This document shows, one piece after another, positions 1-8,533 of a stretch of DNA of 64,000 bases (the stretch's first letter is position 1; the number at the start of each line of letters is the position of its first letter). Both the position numbers and the translations under genes were made by a program. The DNA is from CALIZF01 sp046292445 (GTDB lineage: Bacteria > Pseudomonadota > Alphaproteobacteria > Rhodobacterales > Rhodobacteraceae): the NCBI GenBank assembly GCA_046292445.1, contig JBKBQT010000017.1:6533-70532 (forward strand), read 5' to 3'. The notes under the pieces were generated by a model. It was given only the letters and a program-made list of their open reading frames with translations. It did no database searches and was not told the DNA's origin.

Positions 1-1919
1 AGCGCCGCCCCGGCCTCGACCTGCGCCCCGGGCTCGACCAGAACCTCGGCCACGGTGCCGTCGCGGGCGGCGGTCAGGACATGCTCCATCTTCATCGCCT
101 CGAGCACGGCGAGCCGGTCGCCCGCCTGCACCGCCTGCCCGGCCGCGACGAACACCGCCTTGACAAGGCCGGGCATGGGCGAGCGGGTGATGCCGCCGCC
201 GCCGGCCGCCGCGACCGCCCGGTCGAGCGGATCGGCCCGCGTCACGCCGAGCGTGCGGCCGGGGCCGAAGACATGGATGGCCCCCCCCGCCTCGATCACG
301 GTCAGCGGCGCGTGCCCCGCGACCGACCAGCCGGCCGGGGTGCGCGCGGCCTGCAGGGCCTCGCCCTCGACCGCGATCAGCGCGCGGTCCGGCCCGTCGA
401 GCGTCACCAGCGCCGGCACCGCGGCATCGCCGCGGCGCAGCACCACCGGATGGCGGAGCGGCGACCAGAGCGCAAAGCCCGCCAGCGGCCCGTCGGGCAG
501 CCGCGCCGCCGCGAGCACCGCCGTGCCGAGCATGGCGCGCTCGAGATCGTCGCGGGCCGGCACGGCGGTGAGCGCGGGCAGGTCGCGCGCGATCAGCCCG
601 GTATCGACATCCCCCGCGACAAAGCCGGGATGCCGCGCCAGCGCGCCGAGAAACGCAAGGTTGGTCACCGTCCCGGCCACCTGCGTGTCGTCGAGCGCGC
701 GGGCCAGCCGCGCGAGGGCGATGGCGCGGGTGGGGCCGTGGACGATCACCTTGGCGATCATCGGGTCATACCATGGGCTGATCGCATCGCCCGTCCGCAC
801 CCCGGTATCGGCCCGCACGCCGGGCGGAAAGGCCAGATGCGCCAGCCGGCCCGTCGCCGGCAGGAAGCCCGCCGGCACATCCTCGGCATAGAGCCGCGCC
901 TCGACGGCATGGCCGGCGATGGCGAGCTGGTCCTGCCGCAGCGGCAGGGGCTCGCCGGCGGCGACGCGGAGCTGCCATTCCACCAGATCGACGCCGGTGA
1001 TCGCCTCGGTCACCGGATGCTCGACCTGCAGGCGGGTGTTCATCTCCATGAAATAGAACCGGTCGGCGCGCAGCCCGTCGCTCGCGTCCACGATGAATTC
1101 GATCGTGCCCGCGCCGCTGTATCCGATGGCGCGGGCCGCCTTGACCGCCGCCTCGCCCATCGCGGCGCGCATCGCCGGCGTCATGCCCGGTGCCGGCGCC
1201 TCCTCGATGACCTTCTGGTGGCGGCGCTGGAGGCTGCAGTCGCGCTCGAAGAGATGCACCGCATCGGTGCCGTCGCCGAACACCTGCACCTCGATATGGC
1301 GCGGCTTGGCGACGTATTTCTCGACCAGCACATCGGGGTTGCCGAAGGCGCCCGTCGCCTCGCGCTGCGCGCTCTCGAGCGCGGCGCGAAAATCCTCGGG
1401 CCGCTCGACGCGCCGCATGCCCTTGCCGCCGCCGCCCGCGACGGCCTTGATAAGCACCGGATAGCCGATGGCATCGGCCGCGCCGGCGAGATGCTCGGGG
1501 TCCTGGCTCTTGCCGTGATAGCCCGGCACCACCGGCACGCCGGCCTCGACCATGAGCCGCTTGGCCGCATCCTTGAGGCCCATGGCGCGGATCGCATCGC
1601 CCGAGGGGCCGATGAACACGAGGCCCGCGGCGGTCACCGCATCGACGAAATCGGGGTTCTCGGAGAGGAAGCCATAGCCCGGGTGGATCGCCTGCGCGCC
1701 CGTCGCCAGCGCCGCGGCGATGATCGCATCGCCCCGCAGGTAGCTGTCGCGCGGCGCCGGCCCGCCGATATGCACCGCCGCATCGCAGGCGGCGACATGC
1801 GCCGCGCCGGCATCGGCGTCGGAATAGACCGCGACGGTTGTCACGCCGAGCCGGCGGGCGGTGGCGGCGATGCGGCAGGCGATCTCGCCGCGGTTGGCGA
1901 TCAGGATCCTGGCGAACAT
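1..1919 (-). CDS. mccA: Methylcrotonyl-CoA carboxylase biotin-carrying (alpha) subunit, C-terminus cut by window edge
   Basis: The minus-strand reading from 1919 begins MFARILIANRGEIACRIA, the classic biotin carboxylase start, and stays open to base 1 (about 640 residues). It carries the glycine-rich ATP-grasp loop (GGGGKGM), the catalytic EMNTRLQVEHPVTE stretch and, near the left edge (about 80-110), the biotinylation motif EAMKMEHV. Only some 25 residues after the biotin lysine can be seen, so the gene is almost complete. The enzyme carboxylates a biotin carried on itself and passes CO2 to the beta subunit for 3-methylcrotonyl-CoA carboxylation in cytoplasmic leucine breakdown. Assignment to MCC rather than propionyl- or acetyl-CoA carboxylase rests on its neighbours, the MCC beta subunit and isovaleryl-CoA dehydrogenase, on the same strand upstream. 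Confidence 0.93.
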   Translation of the reverse strand, partial: MFARILIANRGEIACRIAATARRLGVTTVAVYSDADAGAAHVAACDAAVHIGGPAPRDSYLRGDAIIAAALATGAQAIHPGYGFLSENPDFVDAVTAAGLVFIGPSGDAIRAMGLKDAAKRLMVEAGVPVVPGYHGKSQDPEHLAGAADAIGYPVLIKAVAGGGGKGMRRVERPEDFRAALESAQREATGAFGNPDVLVEKYVAKPRHIEVQVFGDGTDAVHLFERDCSLQRRHQKVIEEAPAPGMTPAMRAAMGEAAVKAARAIGYSGAGTIEFIVDASDGLRADRFYFMEMNTRLQVEHPVTEAITGVDLVEWQLRVAAGEPLPLRQDQLAIAGHAVEARLYAEDVPAGFLPATGRLAHLAFPPGVRADTGVRTGDAISPWYDPMIAKVIVHGPTRAIALARLARALDDTQVAGTVTNLAFLGALARHPGFVAGDVDTGLIARDLPALTAVPARDDLERAMLGTAVLAAARLPDGPLAGFALWSPLRHPVVLRRGDAAVPALVTLDGPDRALIAVEGEALQAARTPAGWSVAGHAPLTVIEAGGAIHVFGPGRTLGVTRADPLDRAVAAAGGGGITRSPMPGLVKAVFVAAGQAVQAGDRLAVLEAMKMEHVLTAARDGTVAEVLVEPGAQVEAGAA

Positions 1920-1979
1920 GGGCGCACCTCGGGCGTTCGGCTTGTGGCGAGGCCGGGGGCCGCCTGCCCCCGGACCCCC

Positions 1980-2002
1980 GGGGATATTTGGGCCAGCCTG
2001 AA
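1980..2002 (+). repeat. Dispersed 23-bp repeat, copy 1
   Basis: This is the GGGGATATTTGGGCCAGCCT core followed by GAA, preceded by a CCCCC run and, further left, by GGGGGCCGCCTGCCC. It lies in the 100-bp gap between the nuclease-like gene and mccA. The same element recurs at 28021, 32582, 32703 and 57319, always between genes. Confidence 0.85.
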
Positions 2003-2019
2003 GGGGCAGGGCGCGCGGT

Positions 2020-2625
2020 TCAGCCGGTCCCGATCTGCGGCAGGCGGCCGGCCGGGGGTGGCGGCGCCGCGCACCAGCCCTGTCGCGGGCCGCCGGCATA
2101 GGGGCGCGCATGCCCGGCCGCGATCATGCGGCGGGCGAGCGGGGCGCCGTCGATGGAGACGGCGGCGAGGATCCGGCCGTAGCGGTCGGTCCCCTCGCGC
2201 AGCACGCGGGTCTCGCCGGCCGACCAGAGCATGCGGCGCAGCGCCCAGGTTGCCGCCATGCCGGCCTGCCATTCGGCGGTGCAGCGGGGCGAGAAGACCT
2301 CGGGCGCACCGAAGCCGGCAAGGCGGGCGCGCGCCGTGCCGGTGCCGGCGCACCAGAGCGTCACGGTATCGCCGTCGATGACCGAGAGGATGCGGCAGTC
2401 GCTGCCGGCGGCGCGGTCGGTCAGGCCCGCGGTAAGGGCACCGTCGGCGATCGGCAGCGCGAGGATCGCCAGCGCCAGGGCCAGCGCGATCCGGTTGCGG
2501 CTGTGGAAGCGCCGGTCGGCCGCGGCGCGAACCGGTTGCGGCGGGACAGGCGGCGGTGCGGCCATCCAGGCGCGATGCGGGGCGCGGCTGCGGCGTCGCG
2601 GATGATCTGGGCGCGGCGGTTTCAT
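2020..2625 (-). CDS. Thermonuclease-like (SNase fold) membrane-anchored protein
   Basis: This 201-residue protein has a basic, proline-rich N-terminus and one hydrophobic segment at about residues 45-65 (signal anchor), followed by a staphylococcal-nuclease-type domain. The key pattern is present: DGDT at 84-87, RLAGFGAPE with the Arg and Glu expected in the active site (R101, E109), and TDRYGR carrying the second Arg (about 148-151). Family members hydrolyse DNA or RNA with Ca2+, usually outside the cytoplasm. I chose the ATG at 2625; a TTG 30 bases upstream also stays in frame. It sits between mccB and mccA on the same strand, where no nuclease is needed for leucine breakdown, so it is probably a passenger in the operon. 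Confidence 0.75.
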   Translation of the reverse strand: MKPPRPDHPRRRSRAPHRAWMAAPPPVPPQPVRAAADRRFHSRNRIALALALAILALPIADGALTAGLTDRAAGSDCRILSVIDGDTVTLWCAGTGTARARLAGFGAPEVFSPRCTAEWQAGMAATWALRRMLWSAGETRVLREGTDRYGRILAAVSIDGAPLARRMIAAGHARPYAGGPRQGWCAAPPPPAGRLPQIGTG

Positions 2626-2673
2626 GCGCGGCAGGCTGGCAGGCAACCATGGCAACAGCAGGGCGCATCGCCG

Positions 2674-4278
2674 TCACATCCGGAACACGCCGAAGCGTGT
2701 CGGCGCGATGGGGGCGTTGAGCGCGGCCGAGAGCGACAGGGCGAGCACGGCGCGGCTGCGGCGGGGGTCGATGATGCCGTCGTCCCAGAGCCGGGCGGCG
2801 GCGTAGAGCGGGTGGGACTGGCGGTCGAACATGGCGATGGTCGGGGCCTTGAAGGCGGCCTCGTCCGCGGCGGACCATGTGCCGCCGGCGCGCTCGATCC
2901 CCTCGCGCCGCACGGTGGCGAGCACGCCGGCGGCCTGTTCGCCGCCCATCACGGCGATGCGGGAATTCGGCCACGTCCACAGGAACCGCGGCTGGTAGGC
3001 GCGGCCTGCCATGCCGTAATTGCCCGCGCCGAAGCTGCCGCCGACGAGCATGGTGATCTTGGGCACGGCCGTGGTGGCCACCGCCGTCACCATCTTGGCG
3101 CCGTGCCGGGCGATCCCCTCGTTCTCGTATCTGCGGCCCACCATGAAGCCGGTGATGTTCTGCAGGAACACCAGCGGGATGCAGCGCTGCGAGCAGAGTT
3201 CCACGAAATGGGCGCCCTTGACCGCGCTGTCGCTGAACAGAACGCCGTTGTTGGCCACGATGCCGACGGGGATTCCCATCACATGGGCGAATCCGGTGAC
3301 GAGCGTTTCGCCGAAGCGCGGCTTGAATTCGTCGAGCCGGCTGCCGTCCACGATGCGGGCGATCACCTCGCGGATGTCGTAGGGGGTGCGCAGGTCGGGC
3401 GGGACAACGCCGAGGATCTCTTCGGGGTCATAGGCCGGGTCTTCGGGGGCTTGCAGCACGACCGTTTCCGGCTTGCGGCGGTTGAGGCTGGCGACAGCCT
3501 GGCGTGCGAGCGCGAGGGCATGGGCGTCGTCCTCGGCCAGGATGTCGGCGACGCCGGACAGCCGCGTGTGCACGTCGCCCCCCCCGAGATCCTCGGCCGA
3601 GACCACCTCGCCCGTCGCCGCGCGCACGAGCGGCGGGCCGGCGAGGAAGATCGTGCCCTGGTTCCGCACGATGATCGAGACATCCGACATCGCCGGCACA
3701 TAGGCGCCGCCGGCGGTGCAGGACCCCATGACGACGGCGATCTGCGGGATGCCGCGGGCCGACATCTGCGCCTGGTTGTAGAAGATGCGGCCGAAATGGT
3801 CGCGGTCGGGGAAAACCTCGTCCTGATTGGGCAGGTTGGCCCCGCCGCTGTCCACAAGGTAGATACAGGGCAGCGCGCATTCGGCCGCGATCTCCTGCGC
3901 GCGCAGGTGTTTCTTGACCGTCATCGGGTAGTAGGTGCCGCCCTTGACGGTGGCGTCGTTGGCGACGACCATCACCGCCTGCCCCATGACGCGGCCCACG
4001 CCGGCGATCACGCCGGCGCAGGGCGCGTCGCCGTCATAGAGGCCGTGGGCGGCCGTGGCCCCGATCTCGAGGAAGGGCGCGCCGGGGTCGAGCAGGCCCG
4101 CGACACGGTCGCGCGGGGCCATCTTGCCGCGGGCGGTGTGCCGCGCCTGCGCCTTCGGTCCGCCGCCGGCGGCCGCGAGCGCGGCGGCCTCGGCGACGGT
4201 GTCGATCATCGCGAGATGGGCGGCCCGCCAGGCGCGGAAGGTCTCGGACGTCGGGATCGCGCGGGAGGTCAGTTTCAC
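2674..4278 (-). CDS. mccB: Methylcrotonyl-CoA carboxylase carboxyltransferase (beta) subunit
   Basis: This 534-residue protein has the two-part carboxyltransferase (crotonase-like) fold. It starts with the typical MCC beta N-terminus (AWRAAHLAMIDTVAEAAAL), then KMAPRDRVAGLLDPGAPFLEIG, the glycine-rich oxyanion stretch VDSGGANLPNQDEVFPD, and in the second half NNGVLFSDSAVKGAHFVELC and GGSFGAGNYGMAGRAYQPRF. Length and motifs fit the family well. It moves CO2 from biotin to 3-methylcrotonyl-CoA, giving 3-methylglutaconyl-CoA, together with MccA. It follows the isovaleryl-CoA dehydrogenase gene by 76 bp on the same strand, as in liu/mcc operons. Confidence 0.95.
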   Translation of the reverse strand: MKLTSRAIPTSETFRAWRAAHLAMIDTVAEAAALAAAGGGPKAQARHTARGKMAPRDRVAGLLDPGAPFLEIGATAAHGLYDGDAPCAGVIAGVGRVMGQAVMVVANDATVKGGTYYPMTVKKHLRAQEIAAECALPCIYLVDSGGANLPNQDEVFPDRDHFGRIFYNQAQMSARGIPQIAVVMGSCTAGGAYVPAMSDVSIIVRNQGTIFLAGPPLVRAATGEVVSAEDLGGGDVHTRLSGVADILAEDDAHALALARQAVASLNRRKPETVVLQAPEDPAYDPEEILGVVPPDLRTPYDIREVIARIVDGSRLDEFKPRFGETLVTGFAHVMGIPVGIVANNGVLFSDSAVKGAHFVELCSQRCIPLVFLQNITGFMVGRRYENEGIARHGAKMVTAVATTAVPKITMLVGGSFGAGNYGMAGRAYQPRFLWTWPNSRIAVMGGEQAAGVLATVRREGIERAGGTWSAADEAAFKAPTIAMFDRQSHPLYAAARLWDDGIIDPRRSRAVLALSLSAALNAPIAPTRFGVFRM

Positions 4279-4354
4279 CGGATCACCTCGAGGGGCGCCG
4301 CGGGCTGGCTTGGCCCGGCCGGATGCCGCGCGGGCCCGGGCGAGGGCACGCGCC

Positions 4355-5518
4355 TCACGCCGTCGCCGCCATGAGTTCGCGCCCGACCAGCATCCGGCGG
4401 ATCTCGCTGGTCCCCGCCCCGATCTCCATCAGCTTGGCGTCGCGGAACAGCCGGCTCACGGCGCTGTCGTTCAGAAACCCGGCGCCACCAAAGGCCTGCA
4501 CCGCCTGATGCGCCTGCACCATCGCCTGCTCGGAACAGTAGAGCACACAGGCCGCCGCATCGGCGCGGGTGACCTCGCCCCGGTCGCAGGCCTTGGCGAC
4601 CTCGTAGAGATAGGCGCGCGCGGTGTTCATTGCCGTATACATGTCGGCGATCTTGGCCTGCATCAGCTGGAAGTTCCCGATCGGCTGGCCGAACTGCTCG
4701 CGCGTGTGCATGTAGGGCATCACCTCGTCGAGGCAGGCGGCCATGATGCCGGTGCCGATCCCCGACAGCACCACCCGTTCGTAATCGAGGCCCGACATCA
4801 GGACGGCAACCCCCCGCCCCTCCTGCCCGACGACATTCTCGAACGGCACCTCGCAATCCTCGAAGATCAGCTCGCCTGTGTCGGACCCGCGCATGCCGAG
4901 CTTGTCGAAATGGGGCGAGGTGGAAAAGCCCTTGAAACCCCGCTCGATCAGGAAGGCGGTGATGCCCTTCGACCGCGCATCGGGGTCGGTCTTGGCATAG
5001 ACGACGAGCACATCGGCGATGGGCCCGTTGGTGATCCAGTATTTCGTGCCGTTGAGGACGTAATAGCCGTTGCGCCTCTCGGCGCGCAGCTTCATCCCCA
5101 CCACGTCCGACCCCGCCCCCGCCTCGGACATGGCCAGCGCGCCGACATGCTCGCCGGACACCAGCTTGGGCAGATACTTGGCCTTCTGTTCGGCGGTGCC
5201 GTTCAGCTTGATCTGGTTCACGCAGAGGTTGGAATGCGCGCCGTAGCTGAGGCTGACCGAGGCCGAGGCACGGGCCACCTCCTCGATCGCGACCGAATGG
5301 GCGAGATAGCCGAGGCCCGCGCCGCCATAATCCTCGTCCACCGTGATGCCGAGCAGGCCGAGTTCGCCCATCTCGCGCCAGAGATCGCGCGGGAACGTGT
5401 TGTCGCGGTCGATCTTGCCGGCCATCGGCTTGAGCCTCGCCTGCGCCCAGGCGTGCACGGTCTCGCGCAAGGCGGCGATATCCTCGCCCAGATCGAACGT
5501 CATCGACGCGTGGAACAT
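4355..5518 (-). CDS. ivd: Isovaleryl-CoA dehydrogenase
   Basis: This 387-residue acyl-CoA dehydrogenase starts MFHASMTFDLGEDIAALR. Family motifs are LSYGAHSNLCVNQIKLNG, AMSEAGAGSDVVGMKLRA (flavin and substrate binding), YWITNGPIADVLVVYAKT, and the C-terminal FRDAKLMEIGAGTSEIRRMLVGREL. The GLDYERVVLSGIGTGIM segment carries the glutamate position typical of isovaleryl-CoA dehydrogenases. It oxidises isovaleryl-CoA to 3-methylcrotonyl-CoA, feeding MccAB, and passes electrons to ETF. I chose the ATG at 5518 rather than the longer 5545 start because the first nine residues of the longer form look like leader. A palindromic operator-like site lies 32 bp upstream, suggesting it heads the operon. Confidence 0.95.
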   Translation of the reverse strand: MFHASMTFDLGEDIAALRETVHAWAQARLKPMAGKIDRDNTFPRDLWREMGELGLLGITVDEDYGGAGLGYLAHSVAIEEVARASASVSLSYGAHSNLCVNQIKLNGTAEQKAKYLPKLVSGEHVGALAMSEAGAGSDVVGMKLRAERRNGYYVLNGTKYWITNGPIADVLVVYAKTDPDARSKGITAFLIERGFKGFSTSPHFDKLGMRGSDTGELIFEDCEVPFENVVGQEGRGVAVLMSGLDYERVVLSGIGTGIMAACLDEVMPYMHTREQFGQPIGNFQLMQAKIADMYTAMNTARAYLYEVAKACDRGEVTRADAAACVLYCSEQAMVQAHQAVQAFGGAGFLNDSAVSRLFRDAKLMEIGAGTSEIRRMLVGRELMAATA

Positions 5519-5549
5519 GGCGCCCCTCTCCCCCCGGACCGGCATTATC

Positions 5550-5563
5550 TGAACGCTTGTTCA
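5550..5563 (-). promoter_or_regulatory. Palindromic operator-like site upstream of ivd
   Basis: TGAACGCTTGTTCA has perfect TGAAC/GTTCA arms around a 4-nt centre. On the minus strand a GATAAT hexamer (5544-5549) follows it directly, so it would cover or abut the promoter of ivd. It resembles sites of TetR-type acyl-CoA-responsive regulators, but which regulator binds cannot be told from the sequence; no regulator gene lies beside it here. Confidence 0.4.
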
Positions 5564-5589
5564 ATTCATACGGCGCGGCCCCGCACCGG

Positions 5590-6456
5590 TCAAGCCGACT
5601 TGGGCAGCCGCAGCCAATCCTCGGGCACGATGCCCTGCCCCGCAAGGGCCGGATCGTCGAACCACGGATCGGGTGCGATGGTCAGCCCGCCCGGCTCGCC
5701 CAGCCAGGCCCCCCACCAGGAGAAGGACGAATTGGCGATGATGTGGTGGCGGCACGCGGCCATCAGCGCGATGTCCCATTCCGGGGCCTCGGCATTGCCC
5801 TCGACAAAGAGCGCGCCCGCAGGCAGGTCGAGCGCGCCGCGGCACCAGGGAATGTCATCCGAGAACACGGCGATGCGCACGTCAGGCACCGCCGCGCGCA
5901 GCCGCGCGAGCGCGGCGCGGTAATAGCCGGGGCTGCACAGGCCATGCACGCGCGTGGTCGCCGCATGCGCCGCATAGTCGCCGCGCCGGACATGCAGCGA
6001 GGCGAAGGGGCTGCCCCGCAGCGTTGCCAGCAGGGCCGCATTCCGCGCAGAGGCGGCGGCGCGCGGCGCGAACTCGGCCCGCAGCCTGTCGCGGATCGCG
6101 GCGAAATAGCGCGCCGACTGGTAATAACCGTCGAGCGCGGTGCCGTCGGGCAGGTCGTCGAAGGCCGGATCATGGGCCAGCGAGCGCTCGAAATGCCAGC
6201 GCGTGCGCAGGCCGGCGCGGTGCCCCAGCCGCGCCAGCTCGCGCCGCCAGGGGGCGAGGCGGGCCGCCTCGGCCGGCAAGGCCGCCCGTCCCGTCACCCG
6301 CAGGCGGTCGATCAGCAGCGGGCGCAGGCGGTAATGGCGGAAATCGCGCCCGTCCCAGACCACACCGGTGCCGTGCCGCGCGGCCAGCGCCCGGGCCGCG
6401 GCGTACTGGAACATCTGGTTGCCGAGGCCGCCGAGCAGGCGGACAAAGATCGTCAC
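5590..6456 (-). CDS. Alpha-1,2-fucosyltransferase family (GT11) glycosyltransferase
   Basis: This 288-residue protein has the GT11 signatures: N-terminal RLLGGLGNQMFQYAAARALA, the GDP-binding HVRRGDY (about 154-160), VAVFSDD-like motif (IAVFSDDIPWC) and NSSFSWWGAWLG near the C-terminus. Family enzymes transfer L-fucose (or a related GDP-sugar unit) in alpha-1,2 linkage to galactose-type acceptors of surface glycans. The start codon is GTG at 6456, overlapping the efp stop as GTGA, so the two genes are probably translationally coupled. That is unusual, since GT11 genes normally sit in O-antigen or capsule loci. The acceptor cannot be inferred. Confidence 0.88.
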   Translation of the reverse strand: MTIFVRLLGGLGNQMFQYAAARALAARHGTGVVWDGRDFRHYRLRPLLIDRLRVTGRAALPAEAARLAPWRRELARLGHRAGLRTRWHFERSLAHDPAFDDLPDGTALDGYYQSARYFAAIRDRLRAEFAPRAAASARNAALLATLRGSPFASLHVRRGDYAAHAATTRVHGLCSPGYYRAALARLRAAVPDVRIAVFSDDIPWCRGALDLPAGALFVEGNAEAPEWDIALMAACRHHIIANSSFSWWGAWLGEPGGLTIAPDPWFDDPALAGQGIVPEDWLRLPKSA

Positions 6457-7016
6457 GCGCGTTCGGAATACTCGAAGGTCTCGGTATTGACGATGATGAG
6501 CTCGTCCACACCGATAAAGGGCGGCACCATGACCCGCAGCCCGTTGTCGAGCACGGCCGGCTTGTAGCTCTTGGCCGCCGTCTGGCCCGATTGCACCGGC
6601 TCGGCCTCGACGACGCGGCAGGTGACCTTGGGCGGCAGCGCCACGGCCAGCGCCTCGTCGCCGAAATACTGGACCGTCGCGATCATGCCGTCCTGCAGGA
6701 ACGGCCGCCGGTCGCCCAGCAGCTCAGCGTCGATCTCGACCTGGTCGAAGGTCTCGGCATCCATGAACACGAGCCGGCCGTCGGTTTCGTAGAGGAACTG
6801 CTGGTCCTTCTTGTCGAGATCGACGGCATCGACCTTGTCCTCGGACCGGAAGCGTTCGTTGAGCTTGCGCCCGTCGCGCAGGTTCTTGAGTTCGACCTGC
6901 GCGAAGGCGCCGCCCTTGCCGGGCTTGACATGGCTGACCTTGACCGCCGCCCAGAGGCCGCCGTCGTGGTTGAGCACGAAGCCCGGCTTGATTTCGTTGC
7001 CATTCACGCGGGCCAT
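6453..7016 (-). CDS. efp: Translation elongation factor P
   Basis: This 187-residue protein of standard EF-P length starts MARVNGNEIKPGFVLNHDGGLW. It shows the domain-I KPGKGGAF loop with the lysine that is modified in many bacteria, the domain-II region (LKNLRDGRKLNERFRSEDKVD) and the domain-III C-terminus VPPFIGVDELIIVNTETFEYSER. EF-P binds ribosomes stalled at polyproline stretches and restores peptide bond formation. No EpmA/EpmB-type modification gene is visible nearby. The next gene, a GT11 glycosyltransferase, starts inside its stop codon. Confidence 0.97.
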   Translation of the reverse strand: MARVNGNEIKPGFVLNHDGGLWAAVKVSHVKPGKGGAFAQVELKNLRDGRKLNERFRSEDKVDAVDLDKKDQQFLYETDGRLVFMDAETFDQVEIDAELLGDRRPFLQDGMIATVQYFGDEALAVALPPKVTCRVVEAEPVQSGQTAAKSYKPAVLDNGLRVMVPPFIGVDELIIVNTETFEYSERA

Positions 7017-7227
7017 CGCACATCCATTGAAAAAGTGTTGATCGGTTGGCCCGAGTCCCTATATCTGGGCGACCGCGAGGCGGCAAGTTGGCCATCGCGC
7101 ACCGGAATCGGGCAGCCTTGCACAGAACGCATGCCGGTCATGCAGGATGGGCATTACCGAATCGGGCGTGGTTGGTCGTAGCTAGCCGGACGCCAGAAAC
7201 GCAAGAGCAAGAACAAGGAACGACGAA

Positions 7228-7554
7228 ATGTCTGATTTCGTTGACGGGAGCGCCTTCAACCACGAACAGGGTGCGCGCGCGCGCAAGCTGTTCGCCGCCG
7301 TTGTGCTGGCCGCCCTCGACGATGCCATTGCCGATGACAAGAAATACGGCAACGGACCCGAACAGATCGCCCGCTGGGCCCGCTCGCGCGATGGGCGCGA
7401 AGTGCTGTCCTGTGCCGGGATCGACCCCAACGAACGGGTGGTCAAGGGGCTGATGGATTTCGTCGCCAAGGGGGTTCGCACGTCGGTCGCGCTGTCGCGC
7501 GAGGAAAGCGAACGGCGTCACGCGCTCGAGATGGAGCAGGCCGAAGCGGCCTGA
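7228..7554 (+). CDS. Small conserved protein, DUF6280-like
   Basis: This 108-residue soluble, acidic protein starts MSDFVDGSAFNHEQGARARKLFAAVVLAALDDAIAD. An AAGGAA-type ribosome site precedes the ATG. It looks like the small conserved Rhodobacterales family I know as DUF6280; its function is unknown. It has no membrane segment and no cysteine pattern (a single Cys). It is transcribed divergently from efp across a 211-bp gap holding both promoters. The family name is from memory and should be treated as likely, not certain. Confidence 0.75.
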   Translation: MSDFVDGSAFNHEQGARARKLFAAVVLAALDDAIADDKKYGNGPEQIARWARSRDGREVLSCAGIDPNERVVKGLMDFVAKGVRTSVALSREESERRHALEMEQAEAA

Positions 7555-7560
7555 ACCCGC

Positions 7561-7576
7561 GGGGCGCTTGCGCCCC
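7561..7576. terminator. GC hairpin between convergent genes
   Basis: GGGGCGCTTGCGCCCC is a short, strong inverted repeat 6 bases after the stop of the preceding plus-strand gene, followed by TGCCGTTT. It lies between convergent genes. The T-run is poor, so rho-independent action is only plausible. Confidence 0.4.
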
Positions 7577-7618
7577 TGCCGTTTCGGCGGGGCGCCGCGC
7601 CGCCCGCGGCGGCTGCGG

Positions 7619-8533
7619 TCACAGATCGCGGGACGCCATGACCCGGGCGATCTCGGCCCGGACGAGCTTGCGCACGTTGCGTGTGATGCGCTCGCCAAGC
7701 TGGCCCCGAAGCTCGTCGTGCAGGATGTCGCGCACCATCTCGCGCAGCATCGCCTCGTCGATAAGATCGCCGTCGCCCACGGCCGGATCGAGGAACACAT
7801 CCCCGTCCGGGGCGTGTTCCCAGACCGGATCGGCGACCTCGGGTTCGGCTTCTACGGCCTGCTCGGCCGGATGGTCGGTCCGCTCGACGATCCGGCGCGC
7901 CCGCTGACGGGCGCCCGCGGCGGGCGCGTCCGGTCCGGTCTCGCCAGAAGCATCGCGATCATACCCGGCTCCGGCGGCATCACGGGGCGACTGCAGCGCC
8001 ATGTCCTGCGCCTCCGCTGTGCCACCTTCCCTGACCTGCTCTGCGGCCGGGTCGACAGCGCCGTCGTGGCCGCGGGCGCCAGGCGCGGCAGACGCCGGCG
8101 CCGCGTCGGCGGCGGCACGTGCCGCCAGCGATCCGACCTCCGGCGACCGAACACCGTCGGCATCCGATCCGCCGCGAAGCCTGATCGGCGGCAGATCCCG
8201 ACCGCCACCGGTTTGCCCCGTTGCCCCGGACGCCGCCTGCCGCGGCAGCGCGGGCGGGGCGATGAAGGGATCGCCCTCCTCCGCCTCGAACCCGGCGCCG
8301 GGCATGTCGGCCGGCACGCCCAGCAATGCCTCGAGTTCGGCGATCCGCACCTCGAGTGCATCCTCCGCCGCTTCCGCCGCCGCCGTTTCCGCGGGCGGCA
8401 GCACGCGCTCGGCCGCCGTGAGGACAAGCTTGGGCGGCTGCCGCGTGAGCGGGGCCCGCGCCTCTTCCGAGACGAGGCGGCGGATCGAGGACAGGATATC
8501 CTCGATCTCGACGTTGGTCATGCGATCAGCCAT
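7619..8533 (-). CDS. PopZ-like (DUF2497-type) Pro/Ala-rich protein
   Basis: This 304-residue protein has a short conserved N-terminus (MADRMTNVEIEDILSSIRRLVSEEAR), a long low-complexity middle rich in Ala, Pro, Asp and Gly, and a conserved helical C-terminus (GDLIDEAMLREMVRDILHDELRGQLGERITRNVRKLVRAEIARVM). This layout, an EDILSSIRRLVSEE-type helix, a disordered linker and C-terminal oligomerisation helices, matches alphaproteobacterial PopZ/DUF2497 proteins that organise the cell pole and tether chromosome origins. The start at 8533 was chosen over 8599 because conservation begins there. It lies 123 bp upstream of the stop side of tolC on the same strand. The PopZ link is by motif and layout only. 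Confidence 0.55.
   Translation of the reverse strand: MADRMTNVEIEDILSSIRRLVSEEARAPLTRQPPKLVLTAAERVLPPAETAAAEAAEDALEVRIAELEALLGVPADMPGAGFEAEEGDPFIAPPALPRQAASGATGQTGGGRDLPPIRLRGGSDADGVRSPEVGSLAARAAADAAPASAAPGARGHDGAVDPAAEQVREGGTAEAQDMALQSPRDAAGAGYDRDASGETGPDAPAAGARQRARRIVERTDHPAEQAVEAEPEVADPVWEHAPDGDVFLDPAVGDGDLIDEAMLREMVRDILHDELRGQLGERITRNVRKLVRAEIARVMASRDL

Noticed and set aside
81..5923. Very long plus-strand open frames over the mcc/ivd genes
   Set aside because: They are Arg/His/Gly-rich mirror frames of the minus-strand genes mccA, mccB and ivd, caused by high GC with few stops. They have no recognisable motif.
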